A stretch of DNA of 64,000 nt, taken from NCBI RefSeq assembly GCF_900188375.1, contig NZ_FZOO01000002.1, positions 434,001-498,000 of the forward strand, written 5' to 3'. Under the pieces are notes generated by a model, which did not search any database, had not been told where the DNA came from, and saw only the letters and a program-made list of their open reading frames with translations. This DNA is from Geodermatophilus pulveris (GTDB lineage Bacteria; Actinomycetota; Actinomycetes; Mycobacteriales; Geodermatophilaceae). The position numbers and the translations under genes are program-made. Positions 56,249-64,000 of the stretch are shown in pieces (the first letter of the stretch is position 1; the number at the start of each line of letters is the position of its first letter).

Positions 56249-56261
56249 CCACCGTCCCCGC

Positions 56262-56687
56262 TCAGGCGGTGCCGGACGGCGGCGTCCCGGGCGGTCCGGG
56301 CGGCGGGGTGTCGCCGGGACGGCGCACCAGGTCGGCCACCGACTCCTCCAGCCGGGCCCAGGTCGCGCTCCACTCCACCAGCGGGTCGAGGATCCGCTCG
56401 AACACGGCCAGCTGCTCGTCGAAGGCCTCCAGCTGGGCGGTCATCGCCGCGATCTGCTGCCGCTGGCTGCGCACCGCCCGGTCGATGGCGCGCAGCTGGG
56501 CCGCCGACAGCGCGCCGGGCGGCGAGGGCAGCCGCGGCAGCGACAGGGGCACGGCCCCGGCCGCGCCGGCGGCGAGGCCGCGCGCCCGGTCGCTGAAGGC
56601 GCGCAGCTGGCCGACGAACTCCTCGACCGACCGGCCCACCCGGTGGCCCGGGCCGTGCTCCCGGCCGGTGACGTCGTCCTCAGTCAT
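56262..56687 (-). CDS. Coiled-coil hypothetical protein
   Basis: A 141-residue protein from ATG 56687. An RSVEEFVGQLRAFSDRARGL helix, a Pro-rich stretch (PLSLPRLPSPPGALS) and a long helix (IDRAVRSQRQQIAAMTAQLE, DEQLAVFERILDPLVEWSAT) are visible. The tail is Pro-rich. It resembles the coiled-coil protein at 54.6 kb in size and layout. It converges with the VOC gene with 13 bp between stops. Confidence 0.6.
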   Translation of the reverse strand: MTEDDVTGREHGPGHRVGRSVEEFVGQLRAFSDRARGLAAGAAGAVPLSLPRLPSPPGALSAAQLRAIDRAVRSQRQQIAAMTAQLEAFDEQLAVFERILDPLVEWSATWARLEESVADLVRRPGDTPPPGPPGTPPSGTA

Positions 56688-56762
56688 GGCCCCATCCTGG
56701 CGCGCGGGCGGCCTCCCGCGCGCGGGCGGCACCCGGGGTCCCCGGCGTGCCACCCTGGGGGT

Positions 56763-57176
56763 GTGCTGTGGGCGCACGTGGTCGCGGTGGTGCACGGGCT
56801 GGCCGTCGTCGTCATGGTGACCGGCTCGTTGGTCGCCCTGCGCCGGCCGCGGGTGCTGCTGCTGCACGCGCCGGTGGCCGCGGCGATCCTCGCGGTGCAC
56901 CTGGCCGGGGCGCCCTGCCCGCTCACCGAGCTGGAGCTGGCGCTGCGCGAGCGGGCCGGCGCCGTGCCCTACACCGGTGGCTTCCTGGGCCACTACGTGT
57001 GCGCCCCGCTCGGGCTGGACGTGGCCGCCCCCGCCGTCCAGGCGGGCGTCTACACCGTCGCCCTGGTGCCCAACCTGGTCGGCCACGGGCTGCTGGCCGC
57101 GCGGTGGGTCAGCTCCCGGTCATCGCCCGCAGCGCCTCCGCGTCCCGCACGGCGTGCCCGTGCCCGTCGTTGTTGA
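56763..57176 (+). CDS. DUF2784-like small membrane protein
   Basis: About 137 residues with four membrane helices: VLWAHVVAVVHGLAVVVMVT, VLLLHAPVAAAILAVHL, then the Cys-containing loop APCPLTELELALRERAG, GGFLGHYVCAPLGLDV and VYTVALVPNLVGHGLLA. CPLT..E and GGF..HY are the DUF2784 landmarks. The GTG start at 56763 is preferred because upstream sequence is antisense of the coiled-coil gene. Its end overlaps the convergent DUF72 gene by 68 bp. Confidence 0.7.
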   Translation: MLWAHVVAVVHGLAVVVMVTGSLVALRRPRVLLLHAPVAAAILAVHLAGAPCPLTELELALRERAGAVPYTGGFLGHYVCAPLGLDVAAPAVQAGVYTVALVPNLVGHGLLAARWVSSRSSPAAPPRPARRARARRC

Positions 57177-57831
57177 AGTAGGCGTACACGTCCCGGCCGC
57201 CGCCGGCCCACTCCCCGATCCGGTCGGCCCACCAGCGCAGGTCGGCGTGGGCGTAGGAGCCGGCGTAGAGGTGGGTGTCGTCCGGGCCGTGCAGCCGGAC
57301 GTAGACGAACGGCGCGGTCGCCCGCAGCACGCACGGCAGGCCGGCGCCGCTCACCACGCAGTACGCCGCGCCGTGCCGCTCCAGCAGGGCGTACACGGCC
57401 TCGTCGTGCCAGCTGGGGTGCCGGAACTCCACCGCGACCCGCATCCAGCCCGGCAGCAGGCCGAGGAAGAAGTCCAGCCGGGCGTCGTCGCGGGCCTGGG
57501 TGGGTGGCAGCTGCACCAGCAGGACGGCGCGCCGGTCCCCGAGCTCGTGCCAGCACTCGGTGAGCCGGCCGACCCAGGTCTCCGGCGCGTACAGCCGCTT
57601 GGCGTGGGTCAGCCCGCGCGGCGCCTTGACCGACAGCTGGAAGCCGGGGGGCAGCCGGCGGCGCCACGAGGCGAAGGTCGCCGTCCGCGGCCAGCGGTAG
57701 AAGCTGGCGTTCAGCTCGACGGTGCCGAACCGCCGCACGTAGTGCGCCAGCCGGTCGCGCGGCGGCGTGCCCGGCGGGTAGAGGACGCCGTCCCAGTGGT
57801 CGTAGCTCCAGCCGGACGTCCCGACGTGCAC
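57109..57831 (-). CDS. DUF72-family protein
   Basis: A 240-residue TIM-barrel protein of the DUF72 family, probably a hydrolase or nucleic-acid-linked protein of unknown reaction. Landmarks are VHVGTSGWSYDHWDGVLYPP, YVRRFGTVELNASFYRWP, FQLSVKAPRGLTHAKRL, VEFRHPSWHDEAVYALLE, FVYVRLHGPD and DVYAYFNNDGHGHAV. The GTG start at 57831 gives the typical beginning. The stop of the upstream methyltransferase is 2 bp away, so they form one unit. Confidence 0.85.
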   Translation of the reverse strand: MHVGTSGWSYDHWDGVLYPPGTPPRDRLAHYVRRFGTVELNASFYRWPRTATFASWRRRLPPGFQLSVKAPRGLTHAKRLYAPETWVGRLTECWHELGDRRAVLLVQLPPTQARDDARLDFFLGLLPGWMRVAVEFRHPSWHDEAVYALLERHGAAYCVVSGAGLPCVLRATAPFVYVRLHGPDDTHLYAGSYAHADLRWWADRIGEWAGGGRDVYAYFNNDGHGHAVRDAEALRAMTGS

Positions 57832-57833
57832 GC

Positions 57834-58478
57834 TCAGGGCAGCCGCCAGACCGTCGTCCGCCGCCGGCCGGGGCCCTCGGTCTCCGGGACCTCGTACACC
57901 GCGACCTGCTCCAGCCGGTCGTGCGGCAGGTACGGGCGGCCCGGGTCGCCGACGTACACCGCGCAGCCGCGGGCCCGCGCCCGGTCCAGGAAGGGCAGCA
58001 CCCGCTCGGTCATCTCCCGGTCGTAGCAGACGTCCCCAGCCAGGACGACGTCGATGCCCGCCGGGTCCCGGCCGAGCACGTCGCCGGTGACGCTCACCCC
58101 CGTGACGCCGTTGAGGCCGGCGTTGACACCGACCGCGGTACGGCTGAACGGGTCGACGTCGCTGGCCAGCACCGAGCGGGCGCCGGCGAGGCGGGCGGCC
58201 AGCGCCACCAGTCCGCTGCCGGAGCCGAGGTCGAGGACGGCCCGCCCGGCCACCGCGGCCGGGGTGTCGAGGACGTACCTGGCCAGCGCCTGCCCGCCGG
58301 GCCAGGCGGCCGCCCAGAACGGCGGGGCCTCCCCCGCCCCGCCGTCGGCGGCCTCCATCGCCTCCCACAGCGCGACGACGTCGTCGGCGACGTGCAGCCG
58401 GACCTCGGGCACCGCCGAGGGCCGCCGCACCTGGGTGTGCGCGCGGACGAAGCCGGACGGGACGGGGCGGGCGGTCAC
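57834..58478 (-). CDS. Class I SAM-dependent methyltransferase (ETFB/nicotinamide-type)
   Basis: A 214-residue protein methyltransferase-like enzyme. The SAM motif [20 protein letters not shown] and [20 protein letters not shown] (motif II) are clear, with [20 protein letters not shown] (post-I/III) near residue 150. This arrangement is found in ETFB-lysine and nicotinamide N-methyltransferase-like proteins. The substrate is unknown. GTG 58478 ([17 protein letters not shown]) is preferred to 58505 because it matches the family beginning. Confidence 0.82.
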   Translation of the reverse strand: MTARPVPSGFVRAHTQVRRPSAVPEVRLHVADDVVALWEAMEAADGGAGEAPPFWAAAWPGGQALARYVLDTPAAVAGRAVLDLGSGSGLVALAARLAGARSVLASDVDPFSRTAVGVNAGLNGVTGVSVTGDVLGRDPAGIDVVLAGDVCYDREMTERVLPFLDRARARGCAVYVGDPGRPYLPHDRLEQVAVYEVPETEGPGRRRTTVWRLP

Positions 58479-58537
58479 GCCGGGCAGTCCACCACGCGCG
58501 GACACCCGGACGGCGACCCGCCTGGGAGCATGCGGCC

Positions 58538-58867
58538 GTGCTGGTCGCCCGCTCCGTCGCCCTGTTCCTCGCCGCCGCCCTGCTCGAGATCGGCGGCGCC
58601 TGGCTGGTCTGGCAGGGCGTGCGGGAGCACCGCGGCTGGCTGTGGATCGGCCTGGGCGTGCTGGCGCTCGGCGCCTACGGGTTCGTCGCCACCCTGCAGC
58701 CGGACGCGGCCTTCGGCCGGGTCCTGGCCGCCTACGGCGGGGTGTTCGTCGCCGGCAGCCTGGCCTGGGGGATGGCGCTGGACGGCTACCGGCCCGACCG
58801 CTTCGACGTCGCGGGCGCCCTGCTCTGCCTGGCCGGCGTCGCCCTGATCATGTACGCCCCCCGGTGA
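58538..58867 (+). CDS. YnfA/UPF0060-family membrane protein
   Basis: A 109-residue protein of four helices ([76 protein letters not shown]). The [10 protein letters not shown] motif and R/D-rich loop are those of UPF0060, a relative of small multidrug-resistance proteins with possible export roles. GTG 58538 lies 59 bp from the methyltransferase start in the opposite direction. Confidence 0.88.
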   Translation: MLVARSVALFLAAALLEIGGAWLVWQGVREHRGWLWIGLGVLALGAYGFVATLQPDAAFGRVLAAYGGVFVAGSLAWGMALDGYRPDRFDVAGALLCLAGVALIMYAPR

Positions 58868-58879
58868 CGCGCTGGAACG

Positions 58880-58924
58880 GCCCCCCGCGGGGTCCCGCGC
58901 CGAGCGGAGCGAGGGTCGGGGGGC
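58880..58924. terminator. Candidate bidirectional hairpin between convergent genes
   Basis: GCCCCCCG (58880-58887) can pair with CGGGGGGC (58917-58924) across a 29-nt GC-rich loop that can pair further internally. It lies between the UPF0060 gene and the transglycosylase gene. No U tract is present, so the call is tentative. Confidence 0.35.
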
Positions 58925-58939
58925 GAGGGGGTCCTCCCC

Positions 58940-59821
58940 CTAGTACCAGCCCTTGGACTGCGAGTGCGACCAGGCGCCGCACGGGCTGCCGTAGCGGTTC
59001 TCGATGTAGATCAGGCCGGCGTCGATCTGCCGGTAGCCGTCCGACGTCTTGGCGATGCCGGTGCTCTTCCAGGTCGAGTCGAGGAACTGCGGGATGCCGT
59101 AGGCGGTGCTGGTGGGGTTCTGCGCGTTGGGGTTCCAGCCGCTCTCCTTGCCCCACAGCTTCTCCAGGCAGGAGAACTGCTCGGCGCTGCCGACCTCGGC
59201 CATCGCGTAGTCCTTGAAGGAGCCCTTCGGCGCGGGCGCGGACGAGCTCTTGGGCGCGGGGGCTGCGGGGGCGGCCGCGGCGGGCGTGGGAGCGGCCGCG
59301 CGCTCGGCGGCCGCACGCTCGGCGGCCTCGGCCGCGGCCTGCTCGCGGGCGGCGGCCTCGCGGGCGGCGGCCTCGGCGGCGGCCCGCTCCGCGGCCTCCC
59401 GGGCGGCGGCCTCGGCGGCGGCCCGCTCGGCGGCCAGGCGGTCCCGCTCGGCCTGCTCGGCGGCGGCCTGGACCTGGGCGGCCTGCGCCTCGGCCGCGGC
59501 GCGGTCGCTGCGGGAGGCGGCGAGGTCCTCCAGCGGGGCCAGCTCGGTGGGCGCCGGGGCGGCCAGCGGCCGGTCCGCCGCCTCGGCGGTGATGCCCAGC
59601 TGCTCGGCGACGCTCACCGAGGCGGTGACCGTCTCGGCCGGGCGCTCGGCCTCGGCCGCGGGCGGGCCGCCGAGCAGGGTGTGGACGACGACGGCGCCCG
59701 CGGCGGCGGTGGCCAGCAGGACGGCCGGGCGCCGGCCGCGGCCGGGCAGCAACGCGCGACGGCGGGCGGCGCGGGGGGCGGGCAGGTCGGCCGGGACGGC
59801 CGGGAGGTGCTCGGTGTCCAT
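58940..59821 (-). CDS. Exported SLT/Rpf-like transglycosylase with an Ala-rich coiled-coil stalk
   Basis: A 293-residue exported protein that probably cleaves peptidoglycan outside the cell. After a basic N-terminus and a hydrophobic segment (RRPAVLLATAAAGAVVVHTL), residues about 95-175 are an Ala/Glu/Arg coiled coil with repeats such as AAAEAAAREAAERAAAEAA. The C-terminal domain (residues about 205-293) is the transglycosylase: CLEKLWGKESGWNPNAQNPT, STAYGIPQFLDSTWKSTG, DAGLIYIENRYGSPCGAW, ending SQSKGWY. The catalytic Glu is in KESGW. Expression is set by a c-di-AMP riboswitch upstream. Confidence 0.88.
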   Translation of the reverse strand: MDTEHLPAVPADLPAPRAARRRALLPGRGRRPAVLLATAAAGAVVVHTLLGGPPAAEAERPAETVTASVSVAEQLGITAEAADRPLAAPAPTELAPLEDLAASRSDRAAAEAQAAQVQAAAEQAERDRLAAERAAAEAAAREAAERAAAEAAAREAAAREQAAAEAAERAAAERAAAPTPAAAAPAAPAPKSSSAPAPKGSFKDYAMAEVGSAEQFSCLEKLWGKESGWNPNAQNPTSTAYGIPQFLDSTWKSTGIAKTSDGYRQIDAGLIYIENRYGSPCGAWSHSQSKGWY

Positions 59822-60034
59822 CAGGGGGGTGTGCTCCGGGGCGGGGAGGGCGCGCGGGGGCCGGTCCTCCCGGGGGAGGGCAGCCGGGTGCGGCGGTCTA
59901 CGGGGCCGCCGGCAGGCGGGGCCTGCCGGCGGGCGCGGTCAGGTGCCGGTCAGCGGGCCGGGATGGGGACGCGGGGTGCGTGCGGCCGGGTGCACCGGCG
60001 GGCCGCGGAGGCCCGGGGGCGGGGCATGCGGAGA

Positions 60035-60200
60035 GCTCCGTTCTTCCGTGAGCCGCCTACCGGGTTAGCTGACGGGTTCGGGCGGGAAGCAGCCCTACCG
60101 GCCCGCGCGGAGTGCGCGCGGGCTGGATTCACCCCAGTCCTGCGGTGGGTCCCCGGCTCGCGTCCGCGGGACGGACGCGACTCGGCGGCGTCCGGACGGG
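60035..60200 (-). ncRNA. c-di-AMP riboswitch (ydaO/yuaA type)
   Basis: On the reverse strand the conserved blocks of the c-di-AMP riboswitch occur in order: GGGGUGAAUCC (60135-60125), CGGUAGGGCU (60100-60091), CCCGAACCCGUCAGCUAACC (60083-60064) and GUAGGCGGCUC (60060-60050). The first helix strand lies further upstream near 60200. Actinobacterial copies regulate cell-wall hydrolases and Rpf proteins; the ligand normally turns the gene off. About 215 nt of leader separates it from the ATG at 59821, with no other recognised structure in it. Confidence 0.9.
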
Positions 60201-60240
60201 CTCCCCCAGCGGGGAGGACACGACCGACCGGACGGGAGCC

Positions 60241-60270
60241 ACCGTAAGGGGCGTTACCGGCCCGTGACAA
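60241..60270 (-). promoter_or_regulatory. Promoter of the riboswitch-transglycosylase transcript
   Basis: On the reverse strand TTGTCA (60270-60265) and TACGGT (60246-60241) form a -35/-10 pair with an 18-bp spacer. Transcription would start near 60234, just ahead of the riboswitch. The position makes this the likely promoter of the transglycosylase gene. The 271-bp stretch 60077-60347 holds no other gene. Confidence 0.6.
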
Positions 60271-60347
60271 TCCCGCGAACCCCAGCCGTCCCGTGAGGAA
60301 CGTCGCAGCGCGGCCCCGGGTGCAGCGAGCGGGGTGGGCGGGGGAGG

Positions 60348-61925
60348 TCAGCCGGCGGCGTCCTCCGAGGGTTCGGCCGACCCGCCCTGCGGCGTCGTCC
60401 CCGCCGTCATGAATCGGACGACCTCCGCCCGGTCGGCGGCCGAGGGCAGCCCCCACTCCGGCTCGTAGCCGTAGACCTCCCCCAGCGGCGTGGACGCGGT
60501 GCGCCCGGTGAGCACCTCGACCGAGCCGACGTCGATCAGGCCCGGGTGCTCGACCCCGCAGGCCTCGGCCACCTTGACCAGGTCGCGGCGCAGCGTCCGG
60601 ACGTAGTTGGCCGCGCGCACCGCCTTGCGCCGCGGGTCCAGGCCGTGCGCCAGCCACGGGTCCTGGGTGGCGACGCCGGTCGGGCAGGTGTCGGTGTGGC
60701 ACTTCTGCGCCTGGATGCAGCCGATCGCCAGCATCGCCTCGCGGCCCACGTTGATCAGGTCGCAGCCCAGCGCGAAGGCGACGATCGCGTTGTCGGGCAG
60801 CCCCAGCTTGCCCGCGCCGACGAAGGTGACCTGCTCGGCCAGCCCGGCGCGGGCGAAGGCCGCGTACACCCGGGCGAAGCCGAGCTGGAAGGGCAGGGAC
60901 ACCGAGTCGGTGAAGATCAGCGGCGCGGCGCCGGTGCCGCCCTCGCCGCCGTCGACGGTCACGAAGTCCACGCCGCGGCCGGTGGTGGCCATCAGCCCGG
61001 TGAGCTCGTGCCAGAACGCCATGTCGCCGACGGCGGACTTGATGCCGACCGGCAGGCCGGTCTCGGCGGCGAGCAGCTCGACCCAGTCGAGCATGCTGTC
61101 GGTGTCGGAGAACTCCGCGTGCCGCGACGGGCTGATGCAGTCCACCCCCTCCGGGACGCCGCGGGCGGCGGCGATCTCCGCGGACACCTTGGCCCCCGGC
61201 AGCACCCCGCCGAGCCCGGGTTTGGCGCCCTGGCTGAGCTTGACCTCCAGCGCCCGCACCGGCGCGCCGGCGACCAGGTCCTTCAGCCGCGCCAGGTCGA
61301 AGCGGCCGCGCCCGTCGCGGCAGCCGAAGTAGGCGGTGCCGAGCTGGAAGACCAGCTCCCCGCCGTGCCGGTGGTGGACGGCGATGCCGCCCTCGCCGGT
61401 GTTCTGCAGGCAGCCGGCCAGCGCCGCACCGCGGTTGAGCGCCTCGACCGCGGCGCCGGACAGCGAGCCGAAGCTCATCGCCGAGACGTTGACCACCGAG
61501 GCCGGCCGGAAGGCGCGCGCCCGGCCGCGGGGGCCGCCGACCACCTTGGCCGAGGGCAGCCGCACGTCGTGCGCGGAGCCCGGTGACGACGGGGGGACGG
61601 CGCGGCCGAAGGTGCGGTGGTTGATGACCGGGTACCCGGCGGTGTACTCGAGGTCGTTGTCGGTGCCGAAGCCGAAGTAGTTGTTCTCCCCCTTCGCCGA
61701 GGCGTAGACCCAGCGCCGCTGGTCGCGGGTGAAGGGCCGCTCCTCGTTGTTGCCCGCGACCAGGTACTGGCGCAGCTCGGGGCCGATGGACTCCAGCCAG
61801 TAGCGGGCGTGGCCGACGACCGGGAAGTTGCGCAGCAGGGTGTGCTCGCGCTGGAGCAGGTCGCGGGCGGCGACCGCGGCCAGGGCGGTGAGCCCGGCGC
61901 CCGCGAGACGTGACGTGCGTCCCAT
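60348..61925 (-). CDS. FMN-binding glutamate synthase-family protein
   Basis: A 525-residue protein of the glutamate synthase central/FMN domain type. Residues about 100-430 form the TIM barrel: VNVSAMSFGSLSGAAVEALN, LQNTGEGGIAVHHRHGGEL, SQGAKPGLGGVLPGAKVS, DFVTVDGGEGGTGAAPLIF, GAGKLGLPDNAIVAFALGCD. The Fe-S cysteines follow in GCIQAQKCHTDTCPTGVATQ. A hydrophobic N-terminal helix (LAGAGLTALAAVAARDLL) may tether it to the membrane. It lacks the glutaminase domain, so it is not a full glutamate synthase. Confidence 0.88.
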   Translation of the reverse strand: MGRTSRLAGAGLTALAAVAARDLLQREHTLLRNFPVVGHARYWLESIGPELRQYLVAGNNEERPFTRDQRRWVYASAKGENNYFGFGTDNDLEYTAGYPVINHRTFGRAVPPSSPGSAHDVRLPSAKVVGGPRGRARAFRPASVVNVSAMSFGSLSGAAVEALNRGAALAGCLQNTGEGGIAVHHRHGGELVFQLGTAYFGCRDGRGRFDLARLKDLVAGAPVRALEVKLSQGAKPGLGGVLPGAKVSAEIAAARGVPEGVDCISPSRHAEFSDTDSMLDWVELLAAETGLPVGIKSAVGDMAFWHELTGLMATTGRGVDFVTVDGGEGGTGAAPLIFTDSVSLPFQLGFARVYAAFARAGLAEQVTFVGAGKLGLPDNAIVAFALGCDLINVGREAMLAIGCIQAQKCHTDTCPTGVATQDPWLAHGLDPRRKAVRAANYVRTLRRDLVKVAEACGVEHPGLIDVGSVEVLTGRTASTPLGEVYGYEPEWGLPSAADRAEVVRFMTAGTTPQGGSAEPSEDAAG

Positions 61926-62000
61926 CGCGCCAGGGTGGCACCGCCGGCCCCGTTGCGGCGGGTCCGCCGTCGCGGGGTCTCCGCCGCGGCGGGCCGCCGG

Positions 62001-63557
62001 TCAGAGCGGATCGACCGGGGTGTCGTCGAGGGCGTCCAGCGCGGTGAGGACGCCGGTCAGCGCCTCGGTCGAGCGCTCCACCAGGGACCGCAGCTCCCGG
62101 TAGACCGCGGCCTCGGCGGGGTCGGGCTCCACCGGGTCGTGCACCCTGACCAGCGCCGTGGCCTCGTCCAGGTCGGGCAGCGCCCCCAGCGCGTGCAGGC
62201 CGAGCAGGCAGGCGCCCAGGCCGGTGCCCTCCGGGGAGTCGGCGACCCGCACCGGCAGGTCGAGGGCGGCGGCGAGGGTGCGCACCCACAGCGGGGAGGC
62301 GACCGCGCCGCCGGTGGCCCGCACCTCGCACACCGGCACGTCGGTGGCGGCGAACGCGTCGCGGACCAGCGCCAGCTGCTGGCACACGCCCTCCACGGCG
62401 GCGCGCACCAGGTGCGCCCGGCGGTGCTCGCGGCGCAGCCCGATGTAGGCCCCGCGCAGGCCCGAGCGCCACCACGGCGCCCGCTCGCCGAGCAGGTAGG
62501 GCAGGCACAGCAGCCCGGCGCTGCCCGCGGGCACCGTCGCGGCCTCCTCGAGCAGCCGGGCGTCGAGCGCGTCGGCCTCCTCGCCCTGCGGCTCGGGGTG
62601 CCCGGGCTCGACGGCGAGGGCGTGCGAGGCCCAGCGGACCACCGAGCCGCCGTTGTTGACCGCGCCCCCGACCACCCACTGCTCGTCGGTGAGCGCGTAG
62701 CAGAACAGCCGGCGGCCGGGGTCCACGGTGGGCGCGGGGACGACGACCCGCATCGCCCCGCTGGTGCCCAGCGACACCGCGGCGACCTCCGGGCGCACCG
62801 CGCCGATGCCCAGGTTGGCCAGCACGCCGTCGGCGGCGCCGATGACGACGGGGGTGCCGGCCGGCAGCCCGGTGGCCGCGGCCACCTCCGGGCGCAGGCC
62901 GGGCAGCACGGCGGTCGTGGGCAGCACCTCGCCGAGCTGGCCGGCCCGCACGCCGGCGATGGCCAGCGCCTCGTCGTCCCAGCGGCCGGCGCGGACGTCG
63001 TAGAGGCCCGTGGTCGAGGCGACCGACCGGTCGACCACCGGCGGGCCGCCGCACAGGACGGCGAGGACCAGCTCCTTGACCCCACCCCAGCGCGGGGTGG
63101 ACGCCACCCTCGCGGGGTCCTGCGCGCGCTCCCAGGACAGCTTGACCAGCGGCGACATGGCGTGCACCGGGGTGCCGGTGCGGGCGTGCAGCGCCGCCGC
63201 CCGCCCGTCGGCCACCAGGGCGTTGGCCCACTCGGCGGCCCGCGCGTCGGCCCAGGTGAGCAGCGGGCCCAGCGGGGCCCCGTCGCCGTCCATCGGCACC
63301 AGGCCGTGCATGGCGGCGGACAGGGCCACCCCGACGACGCGGTCGCCGCGGTCGCGGGCCAGCGCGGTGATGGCGGTGAGCGCCTCGACCGCGGCCCGCT
63401 GCAGCCGGGCGGCGTCCAGCTCGGCCCGGCCGGGTGCCGGCACCAGCAGCGGGTAGCCGACGCTGGCCAGGTCGCGCACCCGGGCGTCGACGCCCGCCGT
63501 GACCGCCTTGGTCGCCGTCGTCCCGGAGTCGAGCCCGACGACGACGTCCACGTGCAC
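62001..63557 (-). CDS. FGGY-family sugar kinase (gluconokinase-like)
   Basis: A 518-residue carbohydrate kinase of the FGGY superfamily, transferring phosphate from ATP to a sugar such as gluconate, with the sugar bound in the N-terminal domain. Landmarks are VVVGLDSGTTATKAV, PLLTWADARAAEWANAL, VVIGAADGVLANLGIGA, SLGTSGAMRVVV, the FGGY-like GGAVNNGGSVVRWAS and the C-terminal ATGGAVASPLW. NNGG and the GTSGAMR motif fit the gluconokinase branch. The GTG start at 63557 is preferred; a second in-frame GTG lies two codons later at 63551. Confidence 0.85.
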   Translation of the reverse strand: MHVDVVVGLDSGTTATKAVTAGVDARVRDLASVGYPLLVPAPGRAELDAARLQRAAVEALTAITALARDRGDRVVGVALSAAMHGLVPMDGDGAPLGPLLTWADARAAEWANALVADGRAAALHARTGTPVHAMSPLVKLSWERAQDPARVASTPRWGGVKELVLAVLCGGPPVVDRSVASTTGLYDVRAGRWDDEALAIAGVRAGQLGEVLPTTAVLPGLRPEVAAATGLPAGTPVVIGAADGVLANLGIGAVRPEVAAVSLGTSGAMRVVVPAPTVDPGRRLFCYALTDEQWVVGGAVNNGGSVVRWASHALAVEPGHPEPQGEEADALDARLLEEAATVPAGSAGLLCLPYLLGERAPWWRSGLRGAYIGLRREHRRAHLVRAAVEGVCQQLALVRDAFAATDVPVCEVRATGGAVASPLWVRTLAAALDLPVRVADSPEGTGLGACLLGLHALGALPDLDEATALVRVHDPVEPDPAEAAVYRELRSLVERSTEALTGVLTALDALDDTPVDPL

Positions 63558-63596
63558 CTCCGGCTCGGACCTGCGGTGGGGCCCGAACCTAACCGG

Positions 63597-64000
63597 TCAC
63601 GCGGCCGGCGGCGTGGGTCCCGGCTCCTCCCCCACCGCGGCCAGGGTCCGCAGCGCCTCGTCCAGCCGCCCGGTCAGCCGGCGGACCTCGGCGTGCGCCG
63701 CGGCCAGCTCCTCGGCCGCCTCGGCGCAGGCGTGCTCGGCCTCGTCCCGCATCCGGGCGCAGTCGGCGACGGCGGCGTCCCGGACCTCGCGGGCGCGGCG
63801 CAGCAGCGCGTCGGCCTCCCCGCGCGCCGTCGCGCGCAGCCGGTCGGCGTCGGCGGCGCCGGCCTCGGTCAGCCGCGCGGCCTCGTCGGCGGCCAGCTGC
63901 AGGATCTCCCCGAGCCGCTCGGAGGCGCGCAGCTGCTCGCGCCCGGCCGGCGAGCAGGCCAGCAGCCGCCGTGAGATCTCCAGCTCCGCGGAGCACGTGC
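63597..64000 (-). CDS. Coiled-coil protein (5' end outside window)
   Basis: The reverse strand reads open from the window edge to a stop at 63597. The visible 130-residue C-terminal part is an Ala/Glu/Arg-rich helix with heptads (SAELEISRRLLACSPAGREQ, SERLGEILQLAADEAARLTE, GEADALLRRAREVRDAAVAD, AAEELAAAHAEVRRLTGRLD) and a Pro-rich end (GPTPPAA). It resembles DivIVA-like or cellulose-binding-type coiled-coil proteins of actinobacteria. Two cysteines (DCARMRDE, HACAEAA) lie in the coil. The start and therefore the domain layout are unseen. Confidence 0.65.
   Translation of the reverse strand, partial: TCSAELEISRRLLACSPAGREQLRASERLGEILQLAADEAARLTEAGAADADRLRATARGEADALLRRAREVRDAAVADCARMRDEAEHACAEAAEELAAAHAEVRRLTGRLDEALRTLAAVGEEPGPTPPAA

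Overview
The window is a high-GC (about 75%), gene-dense stretch of an actinobacterial chromosome. GTG starts, 1-4 bp stop/start overlaps, a c-di-AMP riboswitch ahead of a secreted transglycosylase, F420/PPOX-type proteins and the overall gene content fit a soil actinomycete. Geodermatophilaceae (Blastococcus, Geodermatophilus, Modestobacter) is my best guess, but that is an inference from gene content. I saw no rRNA, tRNA, CRISPR array, insertion sequence or prophage.

Layout. 0-6.2 kb: a partial aldehyde dehydrogenase and four intact glycosyltransferases in two divergent pairs (GT4/GT9 leftward, GT4/GT2 rightward), probably for cell-surface polysaccharide. 6.2-15.6 kb: a patch of gene decay. 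It holds a glycosyltransferase and a phosphodiester glycosidase with two frameshifts each, a 5'-truncated zinc dehydrogenase, and remnants of a PNPOx-like gene, a LysR regulator, an FAD oxidoreductase and an unidentified gene. Intact small genes lie between them (SodC-like lipoprotein, phosphoribosyltransferase, haloacid dehalogenase, NTF2-like and PPOX proteins). 15.7-20.3 kb: maleate isomerase-like enzyme, PRC-barrel and CAP proteins, DUF421 protein, Na+/H+ antiporter. 19.6-23.3 kb: a three-gene overlapping unit of a molybdopterin oxidoreductase with no Fe-S cysteines, a small helical protein and a GPR1/YaaH-like membrane protein.

23.4-32.9 kb: an AraC-like regulator and RibD-like reductase; argG, which looks leaderless with an ArgR-like palindrome in its promoter; then a 5-oxoproline/D-glutamate island. 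In the island a GntR regulator and DUF1445 protein face an NRAMP-like transporter, pxpA, pxpB, pxpC and an MFS transporter. A FadR-type operator sits between the -35 and -10 boxes of the rightward promoter. 33.1-34.8 kb: pgi. 34.8-41.5 kb: the protocatechuate operon pcaHGBDC, lying directly behind a thioredoxin-reductase-like flavoprotein and a membrane protein, so possibly one seven-gene transcript. 41.6-48.7 kb: a DUF4062-STAND ATPase, an acetoacetate-decarboxylase-like protein, an IclR regulator and pobA. PobA makes protocatechuate from 4-hydroxybenzoate for the pca enzymes; the later steps (pcaIJ, pcaF) are not in the window.

48.9-54.5 kb: an acyl-CoA dehydrogenase pair, a strong terminator hairpin and pntAB transhydrogenase. 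54.5-64 kb: small hypothetical proteins, a VOC protein, DUF72 and methyltransferase genes, a UPF0060 membrane protein, the riboswitch-controlled transglycosylase, an FMN-dependent glutamate-synthase-like protein, an FGGY sugar kinase and a partial coiled-coil protein.

The most unusual items are the Fe-S-less molybdoenzyme trio, the cluster of truncated divergent gene pairs at 9-15 kb, the NRAMP-like protein without its metal-binding motifs inside a 5-oxoprolinase operon, the histidine-rich membrane protein at 7.5 kb and the DUF4062-STAND protein.
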